Shown: positions 46,811-57,926 of the stretch, one piece after another | Layout: each line of letters starts with the position of its first letter | Numbering within the stretch: the stretch's first letter is position 1 | Source of the DNA: Perkinsus olseni | Taxonomy: Eukaryota; Perkinsozoa; Perkinsida; Perkinsidae | Length of the DNA: 64,000 nt | Direction of reading: 5' to 3' | Assembly (NCBI GenBank): GCA_013115135.1 | Contig: JABANP010000227.1 | Location: 1-64,000, forward strand | Position numbers and translations under genes: made by a program | The notes under the pieces: model-generated | What the model was told of the DNA's origin: nothing | Seen by the model: the letters and a program-made list of their open reading frames with translations, nothing else | Database searches by the model: none

Positions 46811-47353
46811 GTGTTCCAGCTCGAGATCGATGTTCATGTTGTTCATGCCAGGCCCGCTACCGTTCCCGAGGGAGGGCCCCTCCCGAACATACCGGAGGAG
46901 GATGAGTTTGTAGAGGAGCAGAAGCCCCCTGCTAGCGCTCCCGAGTCCGCGGCAAAGAGGAGCTGCGGCCATTGGTGTGGTGGCATGGGCGAGAAGCTGA
47001 AGCACCAGCTGTATAAAGTCTTGCCGGCCATCACCATCGATGCATCGCAGGAGTACCGGAATCAAGATCAATTCCGTGTACAGGGAGCTTTTGTGTTCAA
47101 CAACAACAGCTGCAGTGAGGACGACTCATCCACTCGACGACGAGCAGACTCATCACGCTATGAGAGACCAAAGTGCATTGCATTACAGAACGGAGATATT
47201 CCGGATCCGCCCATCTATGAGCTGAAGAAGCGCATGAGAAGCATCAGTGGCGACAAACGCAAAACGGCGGGAGAAGTGCGCGAGCGGCATCCTGAAGACG
47301 AAGGCAGCCACGTCCCAGCGGAAGATGAACCTCTGATGTCTTCGCGAGACTAG
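46811..47353 (+). pseudogene. orphan cytosolic tail of a third NIPA-type gene
   Basis: 180-residue open frame without membrane segments. Its KVLPAITIDASQEYRNQDQ and VQGAFVFNN align with MSAISIDACRDVRSDDEL and GSFIFTP of NIPA copy 2, and NGDIPDPPIYELKKRM with VEASFPDPPYIRIMRWW. The upstream transporter region is missing, replaced by the tRNA-like relic. It could be a truncated pseudogene or a retained soluble tail protein; the frame is still open over its full length, which is unexpected for old debris. Confidence 0.6.
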
Positions 47354-47994
47354 ATCGCCCTGTATCATTTGGCTACCCGTTATCAAAGTCAGCTACAGCA
47401 GTATAAGCTTTTAAGTCTGTGAACATTTTGTCAAGTCGAATGAGGTGGGGATACCCCAACCATTTTGTGATCTCCAAGGTGTTGCCGAGAGCCACCGGTT
47501 GTTAGTGGCTCGCCGCAAGAGGCGTAAGGCGCTACTACGACGATATCAGCATTGCTACGTGTTGAAGTACGGCTGGGCTACACAATTTCAGCAGCAGACG
47601 GTCTCTGAATTTTTCCTACTATTCGTCAGCATCGAAGCTCCTCCATCTCCTATGGTGGCGTTGTGTTGTATGAGTTCCTTCGGTATTGCCGCCCCACGAG
47701 CTCTCGCCGTCCGCAACAACATACTCCCGTTACACAAACCGTGATAGCAGGAGGCTAATACGGACGGCTCACGCTGGCCGATCGGAGCATGCCACATTGT
47801 GTGTGACTTAGACACATAGTCCAACGCCGGTTCCGTCTTAGACTCTTCCGGTGTGCTCAGTTAGGGCTCTCTGTGACGTTGATGCCACAGTGTCATTACC
47901 CGGTCTACTGCAGTCCGGTTAAGATATCGCTGCTGTTCAGTTTGTCCCCCTAGCATCCATCTTGATACCGTACCGTTCACCCCTGAAGGCTCCA
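47354..47994. other. intergenic with diverged dispersed-repeat piece
   Basis: 47795-47860 resembles the 1580-1690 repeat (CCAACGCCGGTTCCGTCTTA). A plus-strand frame at 47445-47744 is not recognised and is probably chance. Confidence 0.4.
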
Positions 47995-48833
47995 ATGAGT
48001 CAGTCCAAGCGTGTCATTTTCCTGGATGTTGATGGTGTTTTACATCCTTTCCCGTACGACTGGCGGCAGCCTTCGTTACAACGGTTTTTGGATATCCTCG
48101 TTCCTCAGATTGGACTTCGCTACTGCGCAGAGTGGTGATACGACGGAGTGTCTGCAAGCCTCCTGTATGCAACAGCTGCAGAGAATAATACTCAGTACTG
48201 GTAAGAACCCCATCTTCATCATCCTCTTCTGTGTTCACTTGGCATCCTAGGAGCCTGCATAGTCCTTTCTTCGAGCTGGAGATTCTTCCCGAGCACTCGG
48301 CAGAGGCTGCAGGATAGTTTAGCGAGCTACGGCATTCCTCCGTTTCAACAGTAGGGCCGAGCTTCGCGATCGGGTTTACAGATTTCAGTGGCAGGTGGAT
48401 AGCGGCCGACGCCGCGCGAGACGTGAAGGATCGAATGGACCTTATCATGGAGTTCGTCGAGAGTAACCCAGAGACCGTCAGCGGGGGTTGGGTGGTCATC
48501 GACGACGCCGACCTGGCTGCTGGCCACGACAGTCTCATCGCGGAAGTTTTCAAGCAGCATTTTGTGAGCCACTCGTGAGCCGTGTGATGATGGTTATGAG
48601 CGCCCCTTCAGGTAAAGACGAATCCGATGGTGGGGTTGACGAAAGAGCTGGCTGATAAGGCTATAGCTGTTCTTCAACAGGATGATGATGAGTGTTCAGA
48701 GAGTTCCTCGATGGAATATCCGTGCTTATCGAGTTGCGTTATTCCACAGTGCCGACCGGCCTTGCGCCGCTTGACTTCGGCGATCGGATGGGATCCGGTG
48801 TATTCGGCGAAGTATGGCCGCTGGCGACCCTAA
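47995..48833 (+). CDS. HAD-fold domain protein (SAK-type HAD phosphatase-like)
   Basis: Haloacid-dehalogenase fold. Motif I is RVIFLDVDGVLHPFP right after the ATG, with the nucleophile and acid Asp pair in place. The next exon has ECLQASCMQQLQRIILSTG and joins through GTAAGA/CATCCTAG to CIVLSSSWRFFPSTRQRLQD, the family's SSSWR motif II. Then come FTDFSGRWIAADAARDVKDR, GGWVVIDDADLAAGHDS (motif IV acids) and, after an intron, VKTNPMVGLTKELADKAI. This order matches the HAD domain associated with Swiss-army-knife RNA-repair proteins in bacteria, here as a stand-alone gene. The substrate is unknown; a phosphatase or 5'-nucleotidase-like role is likely. The 3' end after 48690 is uncertain. Confidence 0.78.
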
Positions 48834-49745
48834 TGTTGACCAAAATGCAACGTTACCACGGACCTCTGCACCCGAAGGCCGACCAAGTTAGGACTCTGCA
48901 TCTAACTTGAGTGGATGGGTCTCACTCAACGGGAACCTTAACGCGCTTTTTGCACGTCACAGATCACGCACACTGCTCATAGTAACGCAAAAACGCCATG
49001 GCATTAAGTCTCTGGAGACGAACATTTCCCCTCGGAGGGCGCTGTTGGAGTTGGTTTAAACCTATACTGCACCAACAGCGGACGTATCCGGTCACGCCAA
49101 TGCTTCTTGATGACCTCCTCGAACTCTATGGAGCCGCTGGTCCCACCATGTATGACCACCTAACGTCAAAGTGTCCATCACCGTATTAGGGTGACGAAGC
49201 CACACACTCACAAAAATGGAGACGCTCCCCTTAATGTGAAGAGCTAGGGTATACGCATCACACTACGTACGTAGAAGGTGTTGCTTAAATACCGTCTACG
49301 GTCAAAAACTATCAAGTTGAAACCTTGTCTGGAACGAACGGACTTTCAGTCGACTATTGCGGGAGAGGTGCATGACAGGGTCGACGTTCACAGAGTGTTT
49401 CGGGCCTGTGGGCGACGAACGATTGAGCGTTGCCAGGGCCGGCGGGAGCGATATAACAACCCCTAGTATTCAAAAGGGATATCAGCGTTGCATTCGGTAA
49501 TGAGAATATGTACATGAAACTATTTCATCACTCTTCATAGTGTAATATTTGTATACAAAAAAGCTGTATCAAAAAATTGATTGACGAGTATTTTTTGAAG
49601 CCATATATACTCACCTGTCCACTTGGAAAAATTAACGTGTAAATCTCGGGTCGTCGTGGCTCCACTGGCGGCCGTGGCGGTCTGAATCGAGACATAAGGC
49701 CATGGTCCAACCAGAGTTGCCTACCCTCGGTGCCGAGACCATCAC
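48834..49745. other. intergenic
   Basis: AT-rich from 49500 to 49640. No recognised gene. A frame at 48998-49189 is unsupported. Confidence 0.45.
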
Positions 49746-51356
49746 TCAGCCTGCTGGCGGAACTATCCACTCGAGGACCTGAAGCCGTCGAATGACAGCA
49801 GGCAGCGGTACCGCACTGTCGGGAATACGTTTATTCATGGGGGACATGAGCACATGCAGCTCGGGCTCATCAAGTCCGTCATCCTCCGGCCGTGGTCGCT
49901 TACTGGAAGGAGTGCCGCTGCCCCCGCCTGGCGACTGAGGGACCGCTGCTGGCTGCTCGGGTTGGGACGCGGGAACTGTGGAGGGACGGTGCACGGCAAA
50001 GCGCAGAGGCAGTAGCCTACCAGGCGGAGGGACTTCATGTACAATAGTGACGGCCACAGAGGTTCCCGAAGATACTTCCGACGGGTCGAAGTGGACCCGT
50101 ACGCAGTTCTCCTGTTCTAGTATCTTTTCCTTTGCCCTGAGACGACGCGGCGATGGACGTGACGGCGGCTGGGACGTGTGCTTACGCTGCGAGCTTCACG
50201 ACATCCACGACGTCTGGGAATCTGGCCACGGCAACCAGGTTGACGACCCTGTAGATTCCCTTCGCTGAGGTGTTGGCGTGTGCGGCCGTGAGGTAGCTTG
50301 AATGCTGAGCCCTCGACGACATCTGAGGGCGGTTGTCAAGGGCCTGGCTTTCGCACGGGCGGCACCTCGAAGGCCCTGTGATGCGGCAGCTGCTTCAGTC
50401 TGTTTCTTGCAAGGTTGTTCACATTCATCGCGAATTTGTTGGCCAGATCCTTGGACGCTAAAGACGACCACAGCAACAGTCGCAGCCAAGCTGAAAGGAG
50501 CCAGGGAGGACTCACAGCTGCAGACGTAGATTCTCCCAGTCGCCTTGCACAGGGCAACGTAGCCGCAGACAGACTGTGGATTGGCAGGCGTTGGCGGAGT
50601 GCCGACGGTGAAGGTGATCATCTTGTCTCCGCGGTTCTGAGGGAGGTAGCGTGGAAGAGCCTCTGCATGGTCGGCTACTTACTGCTTTAACCTGTCGCTT
50701 GGCCACCTGCTGGAGGATCTTCAATGACGTCAGGCGGTCCGTGCCGAGCTTGATCTCGATGACGGCCATGGCGATCTCGATCTCTGACGCGGTGGAGTCT
50801 TGCGGCTGCTGCGTCCCTGAGGTCAACTGCATTGCGCATACGAGAGCGCCTCCGTGCCTACCTTGACGGGCCATGAAGGGAGGCATCCCGAACGGCATCA
50901 TCCCCGGCCGAGGCATTCCAGCCGCCTGACAACGACAGTACAACAAACGCGAAGGCCGGGAAAATATTGGGCCAGTAAAATTCGATGTTTCAACTGTCTC
51001 CTGCTCACCCCCATCGGATAGGGCATCATCCTCGCCGCCCCAGGCATCATCCCCGGCATCGTGTGCGGCATGAAGGCAGCGGCCTAAGAGCGACACTCCA
51101 CAATCGTAGGCCATTGGCCGTAGTAGGCGCTTACCTGTTGGGTGTACATCTGCTGTTGTCTACTGAGCAGTTGGAGTGCCATTGCTGGCGAGACCGGCCC
51201 GGGCTGAGCTACCATGCCGGGCACCGCGGTGCTCTGCTGCTGCTGTTGTTGTTGGGCCTGAGCAGCACGCTATTTTCCTTCTTAGTTCCATTGACGCCGG
51301 CGACCCACATGGACTCGCCGCATGTACTCATAGAGCTGCTGCTGCTGCTGATTCAT
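49746..51356 (-). CDS. Gln- and Met/Pro-rich protein, unknown
   Basis: Starts MNQQQQQLYEYMRR, then exons rich in Gln (AQQQQQQQSTAVPGMVAQPG, LLSRQQQMYTQQ), in Met-Pro-Gly repeats (MPHTMPGMMPGAARMMPYPM; GMPRPGMMPFGMPPFMARQ), a helical block (SEIEIAMAVIEIKLGTDRLT), a compact block (MITFTVGTPPTPANPQSVCG then CKATGRIYVCS), DLANKFAMNVNNLARNRLKQ, KGIYRVVNLVAVARFPDVV, and a Pro/Ser-rich tail with SSKRPRPEDDG, a nuclear-type basic patch, ending at 49746. Exon ends show clean donors such as GTGAGC and GTAAGC. The composition suggests a nuclear RNA- or chromatin-associated scaffold, but no domain is recognised. Confidence 0.55.
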
Positions 51357-51483
51357 TATTGCATACGCCGGTTGTCCCGGCAACTGAACACAGTCAGTAC
51401 CACATTTCGCCCAACTACTAGGCAACGCAATTCCACAAGACTCCACCGGAAACGTCACTCTACCACAGCATGAACCGACAACG

Positions 51484-53068
51484 TCACTGGCGCGGCCAGT
51501 AACCCGAGTATGTGAGGTGGTATCGCTTCTTATTCTGTTTAACAAAGTTAGGGTCGATGTAGTCCTCGGGGATGTCTTGCTCCGGTATCGAATAAGGCCG
51601 GTAGGCATGCACGATCTCCGTCTCATCAAGGTCATAAGATGGGTGGAACCTGAGGGGTCTCCAGTAAGGCTAAGCCCTCAGGAAGGCAGAAGTATTTTCT
51701 GGGAGACAGATGACCGACTAACCTAGCCGTGCCGTCCTCAGGGAGGAGATGCATGATGTCCCGCAAGGTGATGGCACCGTAGGGCTCTTCCATCCGCAGC
51801 TTACTGCAGTCCACAAGGAACGGCGGAGGTATCTTTTCTCCAACGCACCTCGAAGAAAAGGGCCGTCGGGCTTCTGGTGAAGCCAGCTTTCCCTACTGTA
51901 GTTTGATGGTGGGCATGGCCAAGTCGATCTGGGCTCGATTGAGGTGAGCATGGGAGCCAAACACTCCCACTAGCGTCACTGGTATGTCTATCTGAAGCGA
52001 CGAGGATTTCTCTTCTACGGAATGTGACTTGGGCGTTCGAAGAGGTACTTCACGAATACGCCGCGACCTGGAGGGTAGCCGAGAGAGCCTGGGATGCTGC
52101 GATAGCTTCTACCCGAGAAAGCACGTATGTAAAAGATGAACTGCTCGCTGGTTGATACAGTACCACACATCGACCAATTCACCGCAACCCCTAGTATCAA
52201 TCGGCCAGTTCGCCATCTCAGCTTTGTTCATGTGCGGACATCGTCCTTGAGCTGTTGTTGTTGTTGTGCCTACCTCCGTGATACTGCCCGGTATGTGTCG
52301 GTTGAAGCGGACGAAGAAGACCTGGCGATTCACTGGATGGGCCTTGTAGTCCACAACGACGCAGTCCTCGATCCACTCATGCTCGACAATAACACGGAAC
52401 ATTCGACCCATGAACAGATGGCTGATCTGTGGAGAGGAAGGGCAAGTTCTCACTCGTCAATAGGGGTCACGGCCAGGCGAGATTTCAAGTGAATCCCCAC
52501 CCTTACGTGAGCTTGTGGGTCATCATCGAAGGCAACCGCCTCTATGTCCGACTTCTTGAAAATGACTTTCCTGTCGTACCCTCGTTTTACTATTATCCCC
52601 GGCACGTAACCTACATAGCGAGCATCATTTGGCCACGGGCAAACAGCCTACCCACCTTCGGACACTAAGAAGGGCGACTGAGCAAACTTCGGCCATGCCT
52701 TCGCCTGAGAGACGAGCGCACTTCGAAGAGAATCTTGACGACGTGCATGGGTCGAGTTCAAACTGGCCTGCTCGGCTCGCGATCATTTCACGGTGGACGG
52801 AGCATCCAGGAGAACGCCACTGGAAGGCAACTGCAGCCCGCAGTACATGTAACTCGACGGTGGAGTCCCGAGTAGGGCGTCCCTTGAAGTAGTCCATCAT
52901 CTCGTGATGAAGGTACTGCCAGTTCATCTTCAATAGATCTTGCTTCCACGGGTAGCGGACACGCTGAATGCGCCGGTGTTTGTCCGAGAAGTACCGCGCT
53001 CCGGAAATCAGACCACCATGGGGAGCCACTCGGAACCCCGGCCGTATCCTAGCGCCATTGATAAGCAT
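51484..53068 (-). CDS. mitochondrial large-subunit ribosomal protein bL25m (probable)
   Basis: bL25/TL5-like protein that binds rRNA of the large subunit. The N-terminus MLINGARIRPGFRVAPHGG is leader-like. The L25 core is seen as VVVDYKAHPVNRQVFFVRFN (about 52370-52300), corresponding to the family's KDVQ-HPV-HVDF strand pair. The C-terminal TL5-type domain follows: LQIDIPVTLVGVFGS near 51990, then KIPPPFLVDCSKLRM and AITLRDIMHLLPEDG near 51810-51740. The last exon (FHPSYDLDETEIVHAYRP to YWPRQ) stops at 51484. Other exons (DRKVIFKKSDIEAVAFDDD, 52560) sit between. It neighbours mL49 on the same strand. Joins are approximate. Confidence 0.65.
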
Positions 53069-53186
53069 GAAAGCTCAACTGTCGCCACGATCACCGACAA
53101 GCGGATGGCAAGTCGCGCAGGCAAGTCCCCTCCACCACCCACCACGGAGCTCACTAAACTGAAGTACTCAGTTTTACAGAAACGAT

Positions 53187-53676
53187 TCAAAGGCCATTGC
53201 CGGCAAGCCATGCTCGGATGATGTTCTTGTGATCGCCTCTGAGTTCAAGGACACGATCGTTCAGCTGCCTGGCGGGCGTCCGGCAAATGTTCTCCAACTC
53301 AGCTTTTACAACCTAGACACGATGACTAAGGGACCCAGGACCAGCCGGACCACAGGGAACGGTCAGGCTGCTTCTCGACGCATCGAAAACCACCGAGCCA
53401 TGGAAAGACGAGACTAGAGCACGATTGGCCTTCGATAAGTCGTGGAGATGGACCTTCATTTTATGCTACCAGCACTACCTTAATATCCCCCTTTATCCTC
53501 TTGACCTGCGTAAATGCCTGCGACCTGTTGTTCCGGTAGTAGACATGCACCGGTAGGTTATCTTCGCTGCTACGGTGGACGTGGAAGGGCATGCTCGGCT
53601 CGTTGCTGGATGAGCTCCTATTGAACCGGGCTACCTTCGAAAAGGAGCGAATCTGCCGTAGAGGTCGAGTGATCAT
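53187..53676 (-). CDS. MRPL49: mitochondrial large-subunit ribosomal protein mL49 (Img2)
   Basis: Two exons, 53676-53479 and 53297-53187, 102 residues. The leader MITRPLRQIRSFSKVARF is basic and Ser-rich, as for matrix import. The Img2/L49 domain follows: MPFHVHRSSEDNLPVHVYY and RSQAFTQVKRIKGDIK in exon 1, LENICRTPARQLNDRVLELR and DHKNIIRAWLAGNGL in exon 2, matching the family's beginning (PFHV-R-NNLPVY), middle (KI-GDI) and end (KGHHK-V--WL). The donor GTAGTG and an acceptor ending GCTGAG keep phase. Next to bL25m on the same strand, 119 bp upstream of its start, with room for its own promoter or a shared precursor transcript. Confidence 0.88.
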
Positions 53677-54308
53677 TATGGGGACGATAAAATACTGCAA
53701 GGATCGTCAACCAGCGAGTAAGAAAGAGCTCGCTAGCGCGACGGTCCATGAGAACGCGCCTGGTGAGAACGAAAGGCGCGACGGCAAGCATCAGAAACAT
53801 TCAGACAGAAACATGCTTGGTTGCCCGGGTGGGTTGGACACGCTCGTATTTTGCTTGACCAGTGCCTCTCGACCGAGATTGTCTTTCGAGCACCCGTCTG
53901 TTCCTGGCCCGACCTCGCGAGTCGAAGTGGTGAGCATACTTGGAGCCTTCACGAGGGGCCTCAGGAGAGGCGATAAAACTGCAAATATTCATGCGGTTTC
54001 CCGAAAACACCGCACAACTTACGGTGACGCTGAGACGTGCTGAAAGTAGTTGTTTTTGATCTCATGCAGTGCAACGCTTGCGACCATGCCAAGGTCGGCC
54101 TCGGCTAGGTTCATCCGTCCACCGGCATCCTCGAGACGCAACCGATTGAACGACCCTGAGCGCCGGGAGGGACGGAGAGGACATAACCCAGGCTACTTAC
54201 GTGGGGGCGTTGCGAGCCCTGCATGGGGCCCTCGGATCAATAGGGCGATCCCCTCCCTTCTTTCCAATATTATCAGTCTCTCTTCCCTTGTCATCACAAG
54301 TCGTGAAG

Positions 54309-55007
54309 ATGTTACTGTCAGCGCCAATCAGTGCGCCCTTGGTGTCCAAAACCGCGGGGAAAAGGGAACTCTCTTCGATGAATCTAAGGTCGACCCTGGA
54401 GTTCGACAAGAAGCTTCGGCGGCCACCGGACCTCTCAAGTCTGTCCAACTTGCCGTAAGTGAAGGGCATGTGCCACAGGGCGGCCTGACCAAGGCTCGAA
54501 GGGGGAAGCATCGACGCATCCTCAGGGATACCTGGCTAGCTCTTATCGCTTTATGGTCGAAGGGGTCGGCATTCGTCCGAGGCATGAACCAGATGGAATG
54601 CCACTTCAACGCGAATGCCGAGCGGAGGATTGTCCCCAGCTGGCCAGCATCAACTACCCCATCCAGAATCTAAGCACGCAGCTTGGACGATGCTTTTATG
54701 CTACTCCACTACCAGCAACAGTTTTGCAGTGTCTGGGGGCCTCTCCAGCGGCTGCGGCATTCGTATTGTCCCCAACATGTTGTGTTGGTACGACCGCATA
54801 TTGGCTACCCTGAGCAGAGGCGGCGCCGCGGTGTCCTCCCGCCGGCCCCCAGAGGGCGATGAAAATGAATTAGCGTTCGTTCAGGTATCACTGCTGGAAA
54901 ATTACAGATTGACGACTCAGAGATGGGATTTCGGAGAGGAGTGGTATGAATATTTTTTATTCGCCAAGAGGCAGTGTAAGATTCCACCGCGGATGAATGA
55001 CTATTGA
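54309..55007 (+). CDS. unrecognised multi-exon gene
   Basis: The ATG at 54309 directly follows CATCACAAG. The first exon, MLLSAPISAPLVSKTAGKRE to LSSLSNLP, ends at a strong GTAAGTG donor (54454). Downstream frames contain GGLSSGCGIRIVPNMLCWYD (54735-54795) and end VSLLENYRLTTQRWDFGEEW..PPRMNDY at the TGA at 55005-55007. The exons in between are not resolved. Composition is protein-like, but no family is recognised. The minus strand over 54200-54510 is also open, so strand choice rests on the splice donor and the 3' exon. Confidence 0.35.
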
Positions 55008-56175
55008 GGTCAGAGAAGTGCAGACAGTTACTAATCCTCGAAATGCTAACCTACTACGCAATCAGGAACTTGAACCCATCAGAGTCCGGTGACCTCATGC
55101 AGCTTTTATCGGGCGGAAGTGCGGCGGTGGATGAGTTGTTTATTACACGAACTTGACTCCTACTACTCATCAACTTCTATGTGAGATTTTTTCAAGTTCA
55201 GCCCTCGCACGACAGACTGCCGCGACGCCAAGTATCGAGAGCAATGCAATTTCCATGCTATCCTCGGACTTCATCCTCATCCGTGGGCGCGTCGGAAAGG
55301 ATATCGCTTAAAAGCTCAGTACTAGTTTGCATCTACCCATCAAGACCTAGTTGAACAAGGGTGTCTAACGTGAGCCCTCGCTCTTATTCGCGTCATGAGC
55401 TTCTCAATCATGACAGTCGGTATGAGACGGTTGTGTGAGAGCGCTGGAGATACCCCCTGTAAACAGGTGACTACTTGCCCCATGTTTTGCGCTGCTGATA
55501 GACGCGACATGGAGAGCTCACCTTCGAAGTATCTTGTCCGACACCACATGATGTGATTCGTACCGCAGAGGGCACATGGGAGGAAGAGGGCGATCCGAAA
55601 CTACTTCCTTGAAGGAGTAACTTCACAACAGTGGATGTCCAGCAGGCATTGATGTTGACGCAATCTTACTTTTCGGCGAGTTCATGCAACAGCTTCCTCC
55701 CGGATACCACACATAACTTACTTTCCACTCTTCGAGCGCTCTCATTAGCGAGCCCGAGTAGCTCCGACACAAGAGGATCGGAAAACGATTTGATGACACG
55801 ACGAGAGGCCATTGACGACAAGACGACGACGACAGGCTTACCCAAAAGGGGTACCAATCCATAGTTTTTCCCTTCTACGCCAGTAATCACATGAGTCCGA
55901 GTACAACTTACCAATCGGTGATTTTCCCTTGTAAGCTATTTCTTTGAGTTCACTTAAAACTTACTGCACAACTTCTGAGGGTGAATTTCCGGTAATTATC
56001 GGGTTTAGTAGTAGTAGGAGTAGTAGTACAGAGGAATAGTACAGCCGTTCAGGCTATGATGGTCATCATCATAAGGAGAAGCCATCCCATTCGTTCTCGT
56101 CATAATACAGCAGCGTCATCGGCGGCAGCGGCAAATATCAGTACAGTGATGATAAATCAGGAATAGCGAACGTCG
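55008..56175. other. intergenic
   Basis: No recognised gene. Frames on both strands at 55630-55910 overlap and neither is convincing. A GTAGTAGTAGGAGTAGTAGT simple repeat lies near 56010. Confidence 0.4.
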
Positions 56176-57671
56176 TCACTCGTTGTGACTGAAGTCGGTG
56201 AACATAAACTCGTGGTTGAGGGCCTCCGCGGCGGTTATCCTTCGCGAAGGGTCGACCTCGAGACACCGCTCAACCAGATCAGCGAGCAACTCGTGACCAG
56301 AGGCCACCATGTACCGCAAGGGACGGCAATCGTGAATGTTCTGCAGATGCTTGTGGTCGTGTATACCGTGCAGAGTCCACTGGGAGTATCGGTCTAACGT
56401 CAGTAACTTCGCCTTCGACTCCGAATTAGAACGGCCGAGGTAATGCGAGCTGAATCTTCGATCCAAAACTCTCTGAAAGGAACAACAATCACCAACAAAG
56501 TCCGATGCAGAACGATCGTTGGCTTACTTCCATCATATGGAGATGCTCTAGATTGTCATGCGTCGGGAAGAGCAACTCGCCGCTGTAGGCCTCCATGAGG
56601 ATGCAGCCCACACTCCACATATCCGATACTTCATTCCAGCCATGGCCGAGGATGACCTCGGGACTCCGGTACTGCCGAGTATTGACGATTGAACTATGAT
56701 GGTCATCACGGAAGGTCCCGTTGCCAAAGTCGATCACTTTCATCTTGTCGCACTTGGGCCGGAGGTATAGTTTCGTACGACGTCTCGAGTGACCATCACA
56801 CCCTCTTAGTCGTCGTGGAAGATCAGCCGCGTCGTATTCATAGCAACTGCCATCATGCTTCGTCGTGGCTTCCATGAAAAGGACGTTCTCGGGCTTCAAA
56901 TCAGTGTGGGTCAACTTCATCTCGTCGTGACAGAACTGCAGGGACTTGAACAGGGCCCGAGCAAGAGCTTGGACGTCCGTCATGAAGAGCCCTCTGTAGT
57001 TGTTGGCCTTTATGAGGTCATACAGACTGCAGCCGAGGACTTCAAAAGCAAGGCAGTAGTATTGGTGATGGTAGAAGGTCTCGTACAGCCGAACTATGTG
57101 GGTCTCAGCATGCGTTAACCCCCACTTCTCCATGCGCCGGTTCAACCGCTGCAGGATTTCGGCCTCGATCTCAGCTGGACTCCTTGTATCGCTGTACGTC
57201 ACGAATGACTTTGACGGCGACCATCTGGTTGTTATAGTAAGTATCGGCGCAACCGATAACTCGTCCGAAGGTGCCATCACCGAGGTGCTTCATGCAGATG
57301 TAGCGGCCTTGCTCGCCAAGTCGATCGCCTCGCTTCCACTCAAAGTGAACTATGTCATCGTCTTTGCTCTTGGCCGGGGGGTGATCACTCGACACGCTGC
57401 TTCCACCAGAGGTACTAGAGTAACTCGCTGAGCTCTGCGTGTCATGATAGTGCTTCTTGCCGTAGTCGTCGTAACCCCTCGAGGACCATCTTGATGACCA
57501 CCTAGTCGACCTCGTACCCCGATGGGAGCGGCTCCTCGAGCCTCGCCACTTGTGCGAGTGCCTGCTCGATGCGTAGTAAGACGTACTCGAATACGGTCTG
57601 CCGTATCGGCTGTAATCTCCATGACGACTATTGTGATAGCACATTACAGGAGAGGATTGAAATGCATTCAT
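56176..57671 (-). CDS. LAMMER/CLK-family dual-specificity kinase
   Basis: CLK kinases phosphorylate SR splicing factors in the nucleus. The N-terminal 100 residues are Arg/Ser/Tyr-rich (RYGRPYSSTSYYASSRHSHK), as in CLKs. The kinase domain has CMKHLGDGTFGRVIGC, MVAVKVIRD, FEVLGCSLYDLI, LTHTDLKPENVLF (HTD replaces HRD, typical of the family), KVIDFGNGTF, TRQYRSPEVILGHGW, DMWSVGCILMEAYSGELLF, then the signature EHLHMME joined by an intron at about 56525-56475 to RVLDRRF, so EHLAMMER appears as EHLHMMER. The end, VDPSRRITAAEALNHEF, stops at 56176. A one-base frame change falls at 57174-57182, between RYKES and AEIEAE. Start 57671 is the first ATG of the frame; a later ATG near 57640 is possible. 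Confidence 0.88.
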
Positions 57672-57926
57672 GAAGAGCAAATTGTAGGTGGGAAGAAGAT
57701 AGGCTTGGAACTGTTGTAAAAAGCGTGCGCCCGAGTAATCGATTATGCTTCACGGGTTGTTGGGTTGTCCCGTGTGAAGTACTGCGTGAATTTTGCTCGG
57801 AGAAGACGGCGGTATTCGATGAGCCAAGGCTGAAACTCGGGCGGAAGTGCGCACTGGTGATGCAGGCCCTTCTCCCACTTGGAAGTCCGACAAACGCGAG
57901 ATTTGTCGATAGCATTGGCACACCCG

